Source of the DNA: Theionarchaea archaeon
Lineage (GTDB): Archaea; Methanobacteriota_B; Thermococci; Methanofastidiosales; SZ-28-30
Assembly (NCBI GenBank): GCA_018992685.1
Contig: JACVGT010000001.1
Span: 62,001-126,000, forward strand
Direction: 5' to 3'
DNA: 64,000 nt
Part shown: piece after piece, positions 1 through 9,044 of the stretch
Numbering within the stretch: the first letter of the stretch is position 1
Layout: each line of letters starts with the position of its first letter
Made by a program: the position numbers and the translations under genes
Notes under the pieces: generated by a model
Databases searched by the model: none
The model's input: only the letters and a program-made list of their open reading frames with translations
What the model was told of the DNA's origin: nothing

Positions 1-1213
1 CATCCTTTCACTGGGGCGCACTCCGGAGTTTGAGAAGAATCCCCGCCGTTACGTTACTGTCCCCACTAATGCACGAGTCTTGAGAGAGAACATCATCAAG
101 AAGATGGACTCGCTCAAATCAGACCTGGATACTGTAGAAGGAAAGGGGTCTTTAGGAGTCATTGCTTCAGGGATTGCCTACAACTACGTGAAAGAGACAC
201 TCATGCTACTCGACATTGAAGCAGAGATTTACAAGGTTGCGGTCACTCATCCTCTCAGCAGTGCTATCATCGACTTTCTCAACCGGCATGATGAAGTCAT
301 TGTGGTAGAGGAACTCGAACCCATCGTAGAGACAGATGTACGTTTCATGGCTCAGAGAGAGAACATACCAGTGACGATCTATGGAAAAGACATTGTCCCC
401 AGGGCCTTCGAGTTAAATACTACCAGAGTGGCCAATGCTTTCAGGCAATACAAGAACCTTCCTTTGGAAGAAGTCCAGGAATTTGGCATACCCGCGCGAC
501 CTCCTATTCTATGTCCAGGGTGTCCTCACCGAGCTTCTTTCTATGCCATCAGAAAAGCAGCTCCCAAAGGTATCTATCCCTCTGGGATCGGGTGTTACAC
601 ATTGGGATTTGTTCCTCCTCTCGGCGCTGTAGACACCTGCTTCTGTATGGGTGCTTCCATTGGGGTTTCCTGCGGATTGTCTGAATTTGTCTCCGATCCC
701 ATCATCTGTACCATCGGAGATTCCAGTTTCTTTCATGCAGGTATCCCTCCCTTGCTGGATGCCGTGTATAACCAGCACAGGTTTGTGGTAGTGATCCTGG
801 ACAATGAAACCACTGCCATGACAGGCCATCAACCCCACCCGGGAACAGGTGTCACTGGCATGGGAGATAGCGTGACTAAGATCTACCCAGAGAGACTCAC
901 TGAAGCGATGGGTATCACCACAGAGGTGGTGGATCCGCATGACGTCAAGAAGACCATTGACGTGCTCAAAGAGGCGGTTGCATCTAAGGAATTGCGCGTA
1001 GTCATTGCACGCAGACCGTGTATTTTCCTGGAGAGTGCAGAAAGAAACCCTCCATACACAGTCACAGATGAGTGCACAGGATGTAAATTATGTCTGAATC
1101 AGCTGGGATGTCCCGCCATGGACATGGTGGAAGGAAAAGCAGTCATTAATGAGTTATGCAATGGATGCGGCGTTTGTGCCCAGATTTGTCCTGCAAAAGC
1201 TATTACGGGGTGA
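1..1213 (+). CDS. iorA: Indolepyruvate ferredoxin oxidoreductase alpha subunit (5' truncated by window)
   Basis: This is the C-terminal part of the TPP-dependent subunit that oxidatively decarboxylates aryl pyruvates (indolepyruvate, phenylpyruvate) to aryl-acetyl-CoA while reducing ferredoxin. The frame is open to the first base of the window, so the N-terminal third or so of the usual ~600-residue protein is missing; the TTG at 80 is internal. Visible features are the LCPGCPHR motif, the TPP-binding IGDSSFFHAGIPPLLD segment, and a C-terminal two-cluster ferredoxin domain with CTGCKLC and CNGCGVCAQICP. iorB follows after 4 nt, so the two subunits are cotranscribed. Amino-acid fermentation or aryl-acid metabolism is the likely context (inference). 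Confidence 0.95.
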   Translation, partial: ILSLGRTPEFEKNPRRYVTVPTNARVLRENIIKKMDSLKSDLDTVEGKGSLGVIASGIAYNYVKETLMLLDIEAEIYKVAVTHPLSSAIIDFLNRHDEVIVVEELEPIVETDVRFMAQRENIPVTIYGKDIVPRAFELNTTRVANAFRQYKNLPLEEVQEFGIPARPPILCPGCPHRASFYAIRKAAPKGIYPSGIGCYTLGFVPPLGAVDTCFCMGASIGVSCGLSEFVSDPIICTIGDSSFFHAGIPPLLDAVYNQHRFVVVILDNETTAMTGHQPHPGTGVTGMGDSVTKIYPERLTEAMGITTEVVDPHDVKKTIDVLKEAVASKELRVVIARRPCIFLESAERNPPYTVTDECTGCKLCLNQLGCPAMDMVEGKAVINELCNGCGVCAQICPAKAITG

Positions 1214-1217
1214 TCAG

Positions 1218-1775
1218 ATGAAATATGACATTGTATTGGGTGGTGTTGGGGGCCAAGGCATCTTGCTGGCCTCCCAGGTTGTGGCTCAGGCAGCTATGAA
1301 GAAAGGGTTGAAGGTGATGATGGCGGAAACCCATGGAATGGCCCAGAGAGGGGGGTCAGTGATTTCCCACGTCAGACTGGGTGATATCTACGGTGCACTG
1401 GTCCCTGAAGGTCATGCTGATCTGGTGGTGGGATTTGAGTTCATGGAGGCATTCAGGCAGCTGAAATTCCTGGCAAAGGGAAAGAAGTTGATTATAAACA
1501 CTCACAGAATAAAACCTGTAACACTGGAGACATACCCCGAGATGGATTACGATCTCAGTGACTATGATGTGTTGAAGCTTGATGCTTCAAGAATTGCTTT
1601 CAGGCTGGGAAATGCTATTGTAACCAACATGGTCATTCTGGGTGCCATGTCTGAGTTTGCTGAACTCCCTGCTTCGAAGGCAGAGATGCAGGATGCAATC
1701 CGAGAAAGTGTGCCCCCCAGATTTGCCGAGATTGACTTGAAGGCTTTTGAAGAAGGTGTTAAGGCAGCGCAATAA
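1218..1775 (+). CDS. iorB: Indolepyruvate ferredoxin oxidoreductase beta subunit
   Basis: This is the gamma-type catalytic subunit partner of IorA, 185 residues, which is normal for the family. It opens with the typical GGVGGQGILLAS nucleotide-binding-like glycine motif and has THGMAQRGGSVISHVR, the hallmark of the POR gamma family. The ATG at 1218 is chosen because it lies 4 nt after the iorA stop and gives the canonical N-terminus; a longer frame starting at 1149 would run inside iorA. Its last 17 bases overlap the 3' end of the convergent gene at 1759-2358. Confidence 0.95.
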   Translation: MKYDIVLGGVGGQGILLASQVVAQAAMKKGLKVMMAETHGMAQRGGSVISHVRLGDIYGALVPEGHADLVVGFEFMEAFRQLKFLAKGKKLIINTHRIKPVTLETYPEMDYDLSDYDVLKLDASRIAFRLGNAIVTNMVILGAMSEFAELPASKAEMQDAIRESVPPRFAEIDLKAFEEGVKAAQ

Positions 1776-2358
1776 CACTTTCCCCCGCCTTCACCTGATC
1801 TCCTTCCTCCGCTGTAATCTGGAATTGCTGAGACAGAATAATGACGACCTGAGAACCGAGTACAATTCTCCCTATCCTTTCCCCTTTCTCGATGCAATCC
1901 CCCTCCTTCACAAAACACTGGATTCTCCTCACGAATTTCCCTGCAATCTGGATGACAATCATCCGGGTTTTCTCCCCATTATCTATGACAACAATATTCC
2001 TCTCATTGGAAAGAGCCAGCTTGCTGGCCATCTGGTACCCCCCTTCCACATAGAGGATTTTGGTGATAGTTCCCTGCATGGGACTTCTGTTGACATGAAT
2101 GTCTATGGGATTCATGAAAATTGCAATTAGATAGCAGTCCTCCGTTATCAGTCCCGTGAGCTCTTCCAGATAGATCTCGTGTCCATTTTTCACCACGACG
2201 GGAACGTCCCCTGCCTTCACAGTCTCTATGGCAATGATCTTGCCGTCAGCTGGTGATACCACTCCTTCTAGAGGGATCTGTCTGTCAGGGTCCCTGAAGA
2301 ACTGGAATATGAAAATCAGAAGAGCAAATACCGGAATGAGGACCCACTTCTTTTTCAT
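1759..2358 (-). CDS. asd: Phosphatidylserine decarboxylase-related protein (archaeal type)
   Basis: This is a 199-residue protein of the short archaeal/bacterial phosphatidylserine decarboxylase family, which forms the ethanolamine head group of membrane lipids (archaetidylserine to archaetidylethanolamine in archaea). It has one N-terminal membrane segment (residues 4-20), then FFRDPDR and VSPADGKI, the family signature, then NPIDIHVNR. Near the C-terminus is a VLGSQ motif whose Gly-Ser would be the self-cleavage site giving the pyruvoyl group; family members often have GSR or GST here. A TATA-like box (TTTTTATA, near 2384 on the minus strand) lies 26 nt from the ATG, implying a leaderless mRNA. 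No archaetidylserine synthase is adjacent. Confidence 0.85.
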   Translation of the reverse strand: MKKKWVLIPVFALLIFIFQFFRDPDRQIPLEGVVSPADGKIIAIETVKAGDVPVVVKNGHEIYLEELTGLITEDCYLIAIFMNPIDIHVNRSPMQGTITKILYVEGGYQMASKLALSNERNIVVIDNGEKTRMIVIQIAGKFVRRIQCFVKEGDCIEKGERIGRIVLGSQVVIILSQQFQITAEEGDQVKAGESVIALP

Positions 2359-2505
2359 GGTTGACAGAAGAGGAAGAGGTATAAAAAGGTTGTGTAATGA
2401 CGGAAGGTTTCAATGTTGACTGAAAATGTTGATAACCATTCTTGATTAGCTGTAATGTAAACTGCTGAGTGGAAGCTTTATTAGGATGTTTGCGGTAATG
2501 GCTGT

Positions 2506-3498
2506 ATGACAGCGTTGGACTCATTGTTGAAAGGAAATCCTGAGGAGTGGCTTCTTGAGGAAGAAAATCCTTCTGTTCGATACTGGACACTAAGAGACAT
2601 CTACGGGAAAGATGAGAACGATCCTGACGTTAGACTGGCAAGAGAACAGATCATGGAATCCTATCCTGTCACTGAGATACTGAAGAATCAGCAACCAGGA
2701 GGGTTCTGGGTAGCAAAGGAAGATCCTTACCTCCCGAAATATAGGGCAACGCATCATCAGTTGTTGATCCTCTCCGAATTGGGGGCCTCCCCCAGTGAAG
2801 AGATTCAAAACACAGTAGATTTATTGTTTGAGATTTATCAGTACGATAGTGGTCGCTTTGACTGGAAAGTGCTGAAAACGGCTAGAGGAAGGTCAAGCAG
2901 CCTCATAGATGGTGAATGTCTGACGGGAAATATTGTAAGGGCACTGATTCATTTTGGGTACCTTCACCATGAGAGAACACAGAAGGCACTTCAGTTTCTG
3001 GTGAGAGTTCATGAGACGGGATGGCCGTGCAGGGCATACCCTATTGACAGGAAGAAGGTGTTCCCCGAGAACTGTTACATGGGAGGAGTGAAGCCACTGA
3101 TAGCCCTTTCAATGGTTCCAGAAGAAGAACGAACCGCCGAAATGAAAGAAATTATCGAGAAGGAAGTGGAAATCTACCTGGAGAATGAGATTTTCATGTA
3201 CTTGAAGGATGAACGAGGAAGGAGGAAACCAAAACCCGGATGGACGAGATTTGGGTTTCCCCTGTTCTATCAATCAGATGCACTTGAAGTCCTAGATGTC
3301 CTCACGAAGCTGGGAGTGCGGGATGAGCGAATGCAGAAAGCAGTCGATTTGGTGCTTTCCAAGCAGAGTGAGAACGGGAGATGGAACCTGGAAAATACAT
3401 TCAATGGCAAGATGTGGGTGGATATTGAAGAAAAAGGCCGTCAGTCGAAATGGATTACTCTAAAGGCCGTGCGAGTGCTGAATCGATTCTACAGGTAG
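2506..3498 (+). CDS. Squalene cyclase/prenyltransferase-like alpha/alpha-toroid protein
   Basis: This is a 330-residue soluble protein that appears to be built of helical repeats of the terpenoid-cyclase/prenyltransferase toroid type, with recurrent segments such as NQQPGGFW, VHETGWPC and QSENGRW (the Q-x-x-x-G-x-W 'QW-like' motif). The DxDD acid motif of true squalene cyclases is not evident, so enzymatic activity is unclear. Similar archaeal and bacterial proteins are usually annotated as hypothetical. The ATG at 2506 lies 26 nt downstream of a CTTTATTA box (2476-2483), supporting leaderless translation from this start rather than from the out-of-frame ATG at 2498. Confidence 0.7.
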   Translation: MTALDSLLKGNPEEWLLEEENPSVRYWTLRDIYGKDENDPDVRLAREQIMESYPVTEILKNQQPGGFWVAKEDPYLPKYRATHHQLLILSELGASPSEEIQNTVDLLFEIYQYDSGRFDWKVLKTARGRSSSLIDGECLTGNIVRALIHFGYLHHERTQKALQFLVRVHETGWPCRAYPIDRKKVFPENCYMGGVKPLIALSMVPEEERTAEMKEIIEKEVEIYLENEIFMYLKDERGRRKPKPGWTRFGFPLFYQSDALEVLDVLTKLGVRDERMQKAVDLVLSKQSENGRWNLENTFNGKMWVDIEEKGRQSKWITLKAVRVLNRFYR

Positions 3499-3543
3499 CT
3501 ATCAGCACCATATGCGCCCTCAGGCATGAGTACCAGCACACCG

Positions 3544-4341
3544 CTATGGAGGATAGGCGAGAAGATTCACAGCACCTCTTTCGTCGATTGTTATGTAGGT
3601 GTCTTTTATGAGGTGGGGGACACTGGTGTCGTCCACCCATGACCCAGTATTAGCCATCTTCTGCTCCGGATCCACATATGAATGGTGTGTGTGCCCATAC
3701 ACGATGAAACAATCCCCAATCTGATCTTCAAATTCCTCTCTTTTCTTTACAGCTTCTTTCTGTATGTTGTTCATAGCTTTTTCTTGCAGTCTTTCTGCAG
3801 GCAGCCCCACAGCAGTCTTGAACTTCTGCTTCAGTCTGGATTCCGTTCCAGTTGTGTCGAAATGACCGAAACATGTCTTGTAGAGGTTCCAGAGGCCGTC
3901 AGCAGTGCGACCAGTAGCATCATCCCCCATACACAAAATGCCTGCAAACTGTTGGTAGCTATCCAGACTGTCGGGGAATTCAAATTGATGCCCGTGGACA
4001 AAATAGTATGATTGGTCCCCATATGGGATGAGAGTTTCCGTTCCTACCTCCACATTGTATTTTCGTTCTAGATTCTCACCTGCCTCAATCATGTGATAAT
4101 CGTGGTTTCCCACCACATAATGGACACTCTTCGATTCTCGCATTTCTCTCAGCAATTCCAGTATGTCACTGTATTCAATAAGCAGTTTCACTGGATCCCT
4201 TCTCCACATGTCAAAGATGTCGCCCATCAGCACGACATGATCTATCTGAGGGTTCAATAATATGTCCTGCAGAAATCTTCTAAAAATACGCTCTTCACAG
4301 CAGGAAAATCCCAGATGCACATCGGATAAAGCAACTATCAT
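3544..4341 (-). CDS. Calcineurin-like metallophosphoesterase (LpxH-like)
   Basis: This is a 265-residue phosphoesterase with all five metal-binding motifs in order: DVHLG (residues 7-11), GDIFD (~40), GNHDYH (~77), HGHQF (~114) and GHTHHS (~216). The arrangement resembles UDP-2,3-diacylglucosamine hydrolase LpxH and related archaeal enzymes; since archaea lack lipid A, the substrate is another phosphodiester or pyrophosphate (inference). The start ATG follows a GGTGG ribosome-binding site and a TTATAAT-type box near 4375 on the minus strand. It stands alone, convergent with the gene at 2506. Confidence 0.85.
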   Translation of the reverse strand: MIVALSDVHLGFSCCEERIFRRFLQDILLNPQIDHVVLMGDIFDMWRRDPVKLLIEYSDILELLREMRESKSVHYVVGNHDYHMIEAGENLERKYNVEVGTETLIPYGDQSYYFVHGHQFEFPDSLDSYQQFAGILCMGDDATGRTADGLWNLYKTCFGHFDTTGTESRLKQKFKTAVGLPAERLQEKAMNNIQKEAVKKREEFEDQIGDCFIVYGHTHHSYVDPEQKMANTGSWVDDTSVPHLIKDTYITIDERGAVNLLAYPP

Positions 4342-4492
4342 GTAACCACCACTCTTTCTAGCTGTCTAGAATTATAAGTATTTGGTGTGTAGCAAAATGT
4401 GAAAAACGGAGAGAGAACCCAGAGCGAAATGCATAAATTTATGTCAGGTGTGAGAGTAGTAAGAGGCTCAGATTGAATACAGGGGGTTATGA

Positions 4493-5107
4493 ATGGAATA
4501 TGCAGTCGAAGGAATGATAGGATATGTGAGCTATTTCACGCTGGGTGTTCTTTTCTTCTTTGTGATATGGAGTTTTACAGAGAAGATCACGTGTCATATG
4601 GTTAGAGATGGCCATATAGGAGGGCTCCTGGGGCTTATTGCTGCAACGTATGGATTTTGGTACCCCTTTGTCCCCTTTCTGAGGATTCCCTATGTGGTGC
4701 TCCTAGGAGTAGGATCTCTGGCAGGCTCAACTCTCTCCAGATTTGGCATGGTCAATACATGGAGTACGCGTTACAGCAGATTCACCCTGGCAGGGATTGT
4801 TATCGGCCTAGCAGGATTTGACATTCTTCAACTTGTTCTATCTGTATTGCTGGTATCCTCCCCGTATCGGGAGATTGGAACGTTGATTTCATGGGTGCTC
4901 CTAGTCTATGGGATCAGTCCCTGCAAAATCATAGGAGCAGTCATAGAGAACAGTGGACTCCCCCGCTCAAAGTTCATTTGGGTTGCTTTCATTCTGGCAT
5001 GTGTGGTCTTCCTTCCTCTCGAATTCCCTCTCATTTATGGTTTGATGTCCCTGAGTGCGGTTCTCGGAACGCTCGCCGGCTTGGTATTTGCATGCAGAGC
5101 CGGATAG
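4493..5107 (+). CDS. Multi-pass membrane protein of unknown function
   Basis: I do not recognise this 204-residue protein. It consists almost entirely of hydrophobic segments, about five or six predicted membrane helices (roughly residues 10-28, 42-60, 65-80, 98-120, 125-150, 158-200), with short polar loops. The ATG at 4493 is preceded by AGGGGG (4481-4486) at usual spacing and a TAAATTTA box near 4435; the overlapping ATG at 4489 is in another frame. It lies between the phosphoesterase (divergent) and lhr (same strand). No catalytic motif was seen. Confidence 0.6.
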   Translation: MEYAVEGMIGYVSYFTLGVLFFFVIWSFTEKITCHMVRDGHIGGLLGLIAATYGFWYPFVPFLRIPYVVLLGVGSLAGSTLSRFGMVNTWSTRYSRFTLAGIVIGLAGFDILQLVLSVLLVSSPYREIGTLISWVLLVYGISPCKIIGAVIENSGLPRSKFIWVAFILACVVFLPLEFPLIYGLMSLSAVLGTLAGLVFACRAG

Positions 5108-5240
5108 TGAGTCTTTCTAAAGACGTGTTATACGTTCACCGTATCCGAAGCCTCCATGACTCTCTGACAGCAGAGTATGTTCTCTCCTCCCGCTCTCCAG
5201 TCCATATCTTTAAAAGGATACATTCACCTGGAATACGGCC

Positions 5241-7973
5241 ATGATATCTGAAAGCATACAGAAGCTGATGGAACGGAAGGGGTTCACATCGTTTACGCTT
5301 CCCCAGGAAAAAGGAATTCCACCCATTAAAGAGGGTAGGAATGTCTTGGTTATTGCCAGAACGGGATCCGGAAAAACGGAGGCTGCTATTTTCCCGATAT
5401 TTGACAGATTACTTTCATTACGAAAAATCAGGGGAATCAAGGCCCTGTATATTGCCCCTCTGCGTGCTCTGAACCGTGATCTTCTGGAGAGAATGGAATG
5501 GTGGGCAGACCAACTTAAAATAAAGATAGAAGTTCGCCATGGGGATACGTCCCAGTATCAGAGGCGCAAACAGGCAGAATCCCCTCCTGACCTGTTGATT
5601 ACGACCCCAGAGACCTTGCAGGCTATCCTCCCTGGAAAAGTCATGAAGCAGCATCTGAGAGAGGTCCAGTATGTGGTCATTGACGAGATTCACGAGCTGG
5701 TAGAAGACAAGAGAGGAGCACAGCTCTCTCTGGGGCTGGAGCGGCTGACAGAGATGACACAGAAGCCCTTCCAGCGGATTGGACTATCGGCCACGGTGGG
5801 TTCACCTGAGGAGGTAGCCTCATACCTGGGAAAGAATGTGGAAATAGTAGATGCAACTGAAGACAAGGACCTGGTAGTGCAGGTGGAATATCCCTTGGAA
5901 GAGGACATGGACCTGGCTTCTCAACTTCACATCAACTTGGAAACCGCAGCCCGCATCATCAGGATACGGGAACTGCTGGGAGAACACACGAGCGTCCTGG
6001 TTTTTGTCAACACCAGGGAAATGGCAGAAGTTCTGTCTTCTCGCTTCAACATTGTAGACGAGAATGTTGACGTCCACCACTCATCGTTATCAAAGTACAT
6101 GAGGATTGAAACAGAAAAGAGGTTTAAGTCACAGGAATTGAAATCCATCATCTGTACCAGCAGTATGGAGCTGGGCATTGATGTGGGCAGTGTGGATCTG
6201 GTGATCCAGTACATGTCACCCCGTCAAGTGTCTCGACTGATCCAGAGGGCGGGGAGATCAGGGCATAGATTGGGTGAGGTATCGAAAGCGGTAATTCTCA
6301 GTGTCAACGAGGACGATATTCTGGAGGCTGCGGTCATTGCCAGAAAGTCTCTGGGTCATGAACTGGAAGAATTGAAGACCTATGAACTGGCGCTTGATGT
6401 TCTGGCTCATCAGGCAGTGGGGCTGGCTATTGACAAGTACAAGGTGGGAATCGACGAAGCCTTGGCCATCATCCGGAGAGCATTTCCTTTCAGGAATCTG
6501 AGCAGAGAGAAGTTTGTGGAGGTGCTGCAGTTCCTGAAAGAATTACACCTGGTTTGGATGGATGAAGAGGAATATGGGAGAAAGAGATCTTCATACCACT
6601 ACTACTTTGAGAATTTGTCCATGATTCCTGACACGAGACAGTACCGCACTATTGAGGTTGGTTCTCAGCATTTCATTGGAGTGCTAGACGAAGAGTTCAT
6701 TTCCACCAAGGCTGAAATAGGGAGTTCTTTCATTATTAAGGGCAGAGCGTGGAATATTGCAGATATACAGGAAGATGTGGTTCTGGTGACAGAAACAGAA
6801 TCTCTCGGTGCTATCCCTGCCTGGGATGGGGAGCTAATACCTGTTCCTTACGAAGTGGCTCGAGAAGTTGCTGACATGCGAACTCGAATTGAGGAATACC
6901 CTGTCGATAGAAACGCGCTGGAAGTGGCCCAGGCATATCTGGAAGAACAGAGTCAGTGGTTTCTTCCCACAGCAGATGAGATTATTGTGGAGGTATTCGC
7001 CAATTTCGTCATCCTGCATGCACCCTTCGGTTCCCTTATTAATGAGACTATCGGTAGGTTGGCCGCCTCTCTCGTTTCTGCAAAGATTGGAGCAAGTGTC
7101 TTGATGCGCTCTGATCCCTACAGGATAGCCTTCCAGTTTCCTGCAGCTCCTGATTACGAGAGTGTAATTCATATGCTGAGGAGCACAGATCCCACACATA
7201 TTCAGCCCATCCTGGAGATTACGCTGAAGAGGAGCAACTTGTTCGGGTGGAAGCTGGCTCAGGTGGCACGGCGATTTGGAGCTGTATCAAGAGATGCGGA
7301 GAGATATCGGTTGAAACGGCTGATCTATGCATATGAAAATACCCCTCTGTATGAGGAAACGATCCATGAGATTGTCAGGGAGAAACTTGACATTGAGAGG
7401 GCAGAGGAGGTGCTCCGGAAGATCCAGGGGGGTGAAATTTCTATTCGCATTCATCAGTCCAGTGATCCTTCCCCCATGGGAATGTCAGCTATCAGCAGCA
7501 TGGGGGCTTCTGATATTGTGTTCCCCAAGAGGGCAGAACGGGAGATTCTGAAAACACTGCAGGCTAGGCTGGAGAAGAGGCGAATCAAATTATTTTGCGT
7601 GCACTGCGGCGAGTGGAGTGCCACCTTTACCATAAAGCACCTGGATGACTACCCCAAGTGTCGATTGTGTGGGGCACGATTCCTTGCGATTCTGGATAGA
7701 CGGGACAAAGACACTATGGCTGCCATCAGGAAACGGTTGAAGAAGCAGAAGATAAGCGAGGATGAGGAGGAGCTAGTGATCAGAGCAAAGAGATCTGCTG
7801 ATTTGATGCTGGCCTACGGAAAGAAGGCAGCGTTGGCGTTGTCCGGAAGGGGGATTGGCCCTCAGACTGCGTCCAGGGTTCTGGCAAAGATGCATACAGA
7901 AGATGAGGAGTTGCTGCGAGACATACTGGAAGCTGAGAGGACATATGCCAGGACGAGACGGTTCTGGGACTGA
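5241..7973 (+). CDS. lhr: Lhr-family superfamily 2 DNA helicase
   Basis: This is a 910-residue archaeal Lhr ('large helicase-related') protein, a 3'-5' DNA helicase implicated in DNA repair. Motif I is ARTGSGKTEAA (residues 39-49), motif II is DEIH (~148), motif III is SAT, and motif VI is QRAGRSGHR (~334). A Lhr-type winged-helix and core domain follow, then a four-cysteine zinc site (CVHC near residue 785 and CRLC near 806), present in some archaeal Lhr subgroups. The C-terminus has a helix-hairpin-like stretch (GIGPQTASRVLAK). A CTTTAAAA box centred about 29 nt upstream suggests a very short or absent leader. It is the sole obvious repair gene in this part of the window. Confidence 0.93.
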   Translation: MISESIQKLMERKGFTSFTLPQEKGIPPIKEGRNVLVIARTGSGKTEAAIFPIFDRLLSLRKIRGIKALYIAPLRALNRDLLERMEWWADQLKIKIEVRHGDTSQYQRRKQAESPPDLLITTPETLQAILPGKVMKQHLREVQYVVIDEIHELVEDKRGAQLSLGLERLTEMTQKPFQRIGLSATVGSPEEVASYLGKNVEIVDATEDKDLVVQVEYPLEEDMDLASQLHINLETAARIIRIRELLGEHTSVLVFVNTREMAEVLSSRFNIVDENVDVHHSSLSKYMRIETEKRFKSQELKSIICTSSMELGIDVGSVDLVIQYMSPRQVSRLIQRAGRSGHRLGEVSKAVILSVNEDDILEAAVIARKSLGHELEELKTYELALDVLAHQAVGLAIDKYKVGIDEALAIIRRAFPFRNLSREKFVEVLQFLKELHLVWMDEEEYGRKRSSYHYYFENLSMIPDTRQYRTIEVGSQHFIGVLDEEFISTKAEIGSSFIIKGRAWNIADIQEDVVLVTETESLGAIPAWDGELIPVPYEVAREVADMRTRIEEYPVDRNALEVAQAYLEEQSQWFLPTADEIIVEVFANFVILHAPFGSLINETIGRLAASLVSAKIGASVLMRSDPYRIAFQFPAAPDYESVIHMLRSTDPTHIQPILEITLKRSNLFGWKLAQVARRFGAVSRDAERYRLKRLIYAYENTPLYEETIHEIVREKLDIERAEEVLRKIQGGEISIRIHQSSDPSPMGMSAISSMGASDIVFPKRAEREILKTLQARLEKRRIKLFCVHCGEWSATFTIKHLDDYPKCRLCGARFLAILDRRDKDTMAAIRKRLKKQKISEDEEELVIRAKRSADLMLAYGKKAALALSGRGIGPQTASRVLAKMHTEDEELLRDILEAERTYARTRRFWD

Positions 7974-8322
7974 GAGTCAATAGAAAAGGGAGATTCACTT
8001 CTGGTGGATGATGGGAAGAATTGGCTGCACTTTTCAGGAGGTGATTGCTCAATTTTGAGAGACACATTTCTCGCTGGTTTCTGGTGGGCGTTGGAGATTC
8101 CTTTCTTGAACTTCGTTTTAAGAAAAGATACAGAAAATCATTGTTCATCTTTCGAATTTCTCGAATCCTAACCGAAAATCTTATATAGATCAAGTGAGAA
8201 GACATTGTTGTCGTGAGGCTACGGAGTACCACATTCATGGTGAATCGCCTACTCCTGTCGGCCCCCTCATCGATAAATACTCATGAGTTTCGGGAAGAAT
8301 CTGCAATTTGGGAGGGAAAAGC
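7974..8322. other. Intergenic region with promoter for the low-complexity surface protein
   Basis: This is 349 nt without a convincing gene. A CTTATATA box at 8180-8187 predicts transcription from about 8209, giving a 5' leader of about 110 nt. GGGAGGG (8310-8316) lies just before the GTG start at 8323. No stable RNA was recognised. Confidence 0.5.
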
Positions 8323-8997
8323 GTGGTTTCGAAAAGAGAATTGACAATCGGGTTAATTTTTCTATTGTTGGTATTTTTCTCGTTCTATTATGTTCAAGAG
8401 AATAAGAGACGAGAATCCTTAAGAACCTGGACTTACTCAGAAAGCCTTGAGGATCATCAATCTCCACAGGCCTTAGAAGAGACAATCGGGTGCGGAAAAG
8501 GAGAAGAAAACGAGAACGAAGACGAAGACAAGGATAAAGACAAGGATAAAGACAAGGATAAAGACAAGGATAAAGACAAAGGTAAAGGCCAGGGTAAAGG
8601 CGGTGGGAAAACTCCATCGCCCCCACCCACTCCTACTTCTTCCCCAGTTCCTACTCCTACTTCTTCCCCAGTCCCTACTCCTACTTCTTCCCCAGTCCCT
8701 ACTCCTACACCTACTCCTTCTCGAATTCCTTCAACGCCCATGCCACTAACTCCATCTCCAACTCCCACATCTCCACCCCCCGCCCTTGTCACTCCCTCCC
8801 CTGTTTCTACCTTCAGTTCACCTATGCCTGCGTCTCTCACTCTGTCTCCTACCATTGTTTCTGTCCTTCCTTTATCATCATCTCCAGCTACCCAACATCG
8901 ACCCACCTTGGAGGAAATCGGGGCCGTGTCCAGTATCATTGCATTGATGTTTTGCATGTACCAGTTTCTGTTCAATGGACATCAGAAGCAAACCTAA
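8323..8997 (+). CDS. Membrane-anchored low-complexity protein (Asp-Lys repeats and Pro/Thr/Ser stalk)
   Basis: This 224-residue protein has four zones. An N-terminal membrane helix (residues 6-24) is followed by a charged segment containing about eight tandem Asp-Lys dipeptides (a 12-bp DNA microsatellite, ~8520-8580) and a Gly-Lys stretch. Then comes a long Pro/Thr/Ser-rich region with repeated PTPTSSPV units (24-bp DNA repeats, ~8628-8703), and a C-terminal hydrophobic helix before NGHQKQT. The GTG at 8323 is chosen because GGGAGGG is correctly placed before it; the TTG at 8308 would overlap that site. The PTS region looks like an O-glycosylated cell-surface stalk (inference). Homology will be hard to judge because of compositional bias. 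Confidence 0.6.
   Translation: MVSKRELTIGLIFLLLVFFSFYYVQENKRRESLRTWTYSESLEDHQSPQALEETIGCGKGEENENEDEDKDKDKDKDKDKDKDKDKGKGQGKGGGKTPSPPPTPTSSPVPTPTSSPVPTPTSSPVPTPTPTPSRIPSTPMPLTPSPTPTSPPPALVTPSPVSTFSSPMPASLTLSPTIVSVLPLSSSPATQHRPTLEEIGAVSSIIALMFCMYQFLFNGHQKQT
8520..8705 (+). repeat. Short tandem repeats inside a coding region
   Basis: Two adjacent arrays are visible: a 12-bp unit encoding DKDK (about 8520-8580) and a 23-24-bp unit encoding PTPTSSPV (about 8628-8703, three copies). Both keep the reading frame, so copy-number change would alter the length of the surface stalk without truncating it. Confidence 0.8.
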
Positions 8998-9044
8998 TGG
9001 GTCAACAAGAATGAGCTGAACAGAAAAGGGCTCAGACTGATACT

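Noticed and set aside
509-940. Long minus-strand frame inside iorA
   Set aside because: It is a shadow of the strongly conserved IorA frame; no ribosome-binding site and no recognisable product.
8457-8975. 172-codon minus-strand frame opposite the Pro/Thr/Ser stalk gene
   Set aside because: Low-complexity Val/Gly/Ser product created by the complementary repeats; the plus-strand gene has membrane helices and a proper ribosome-binding site.
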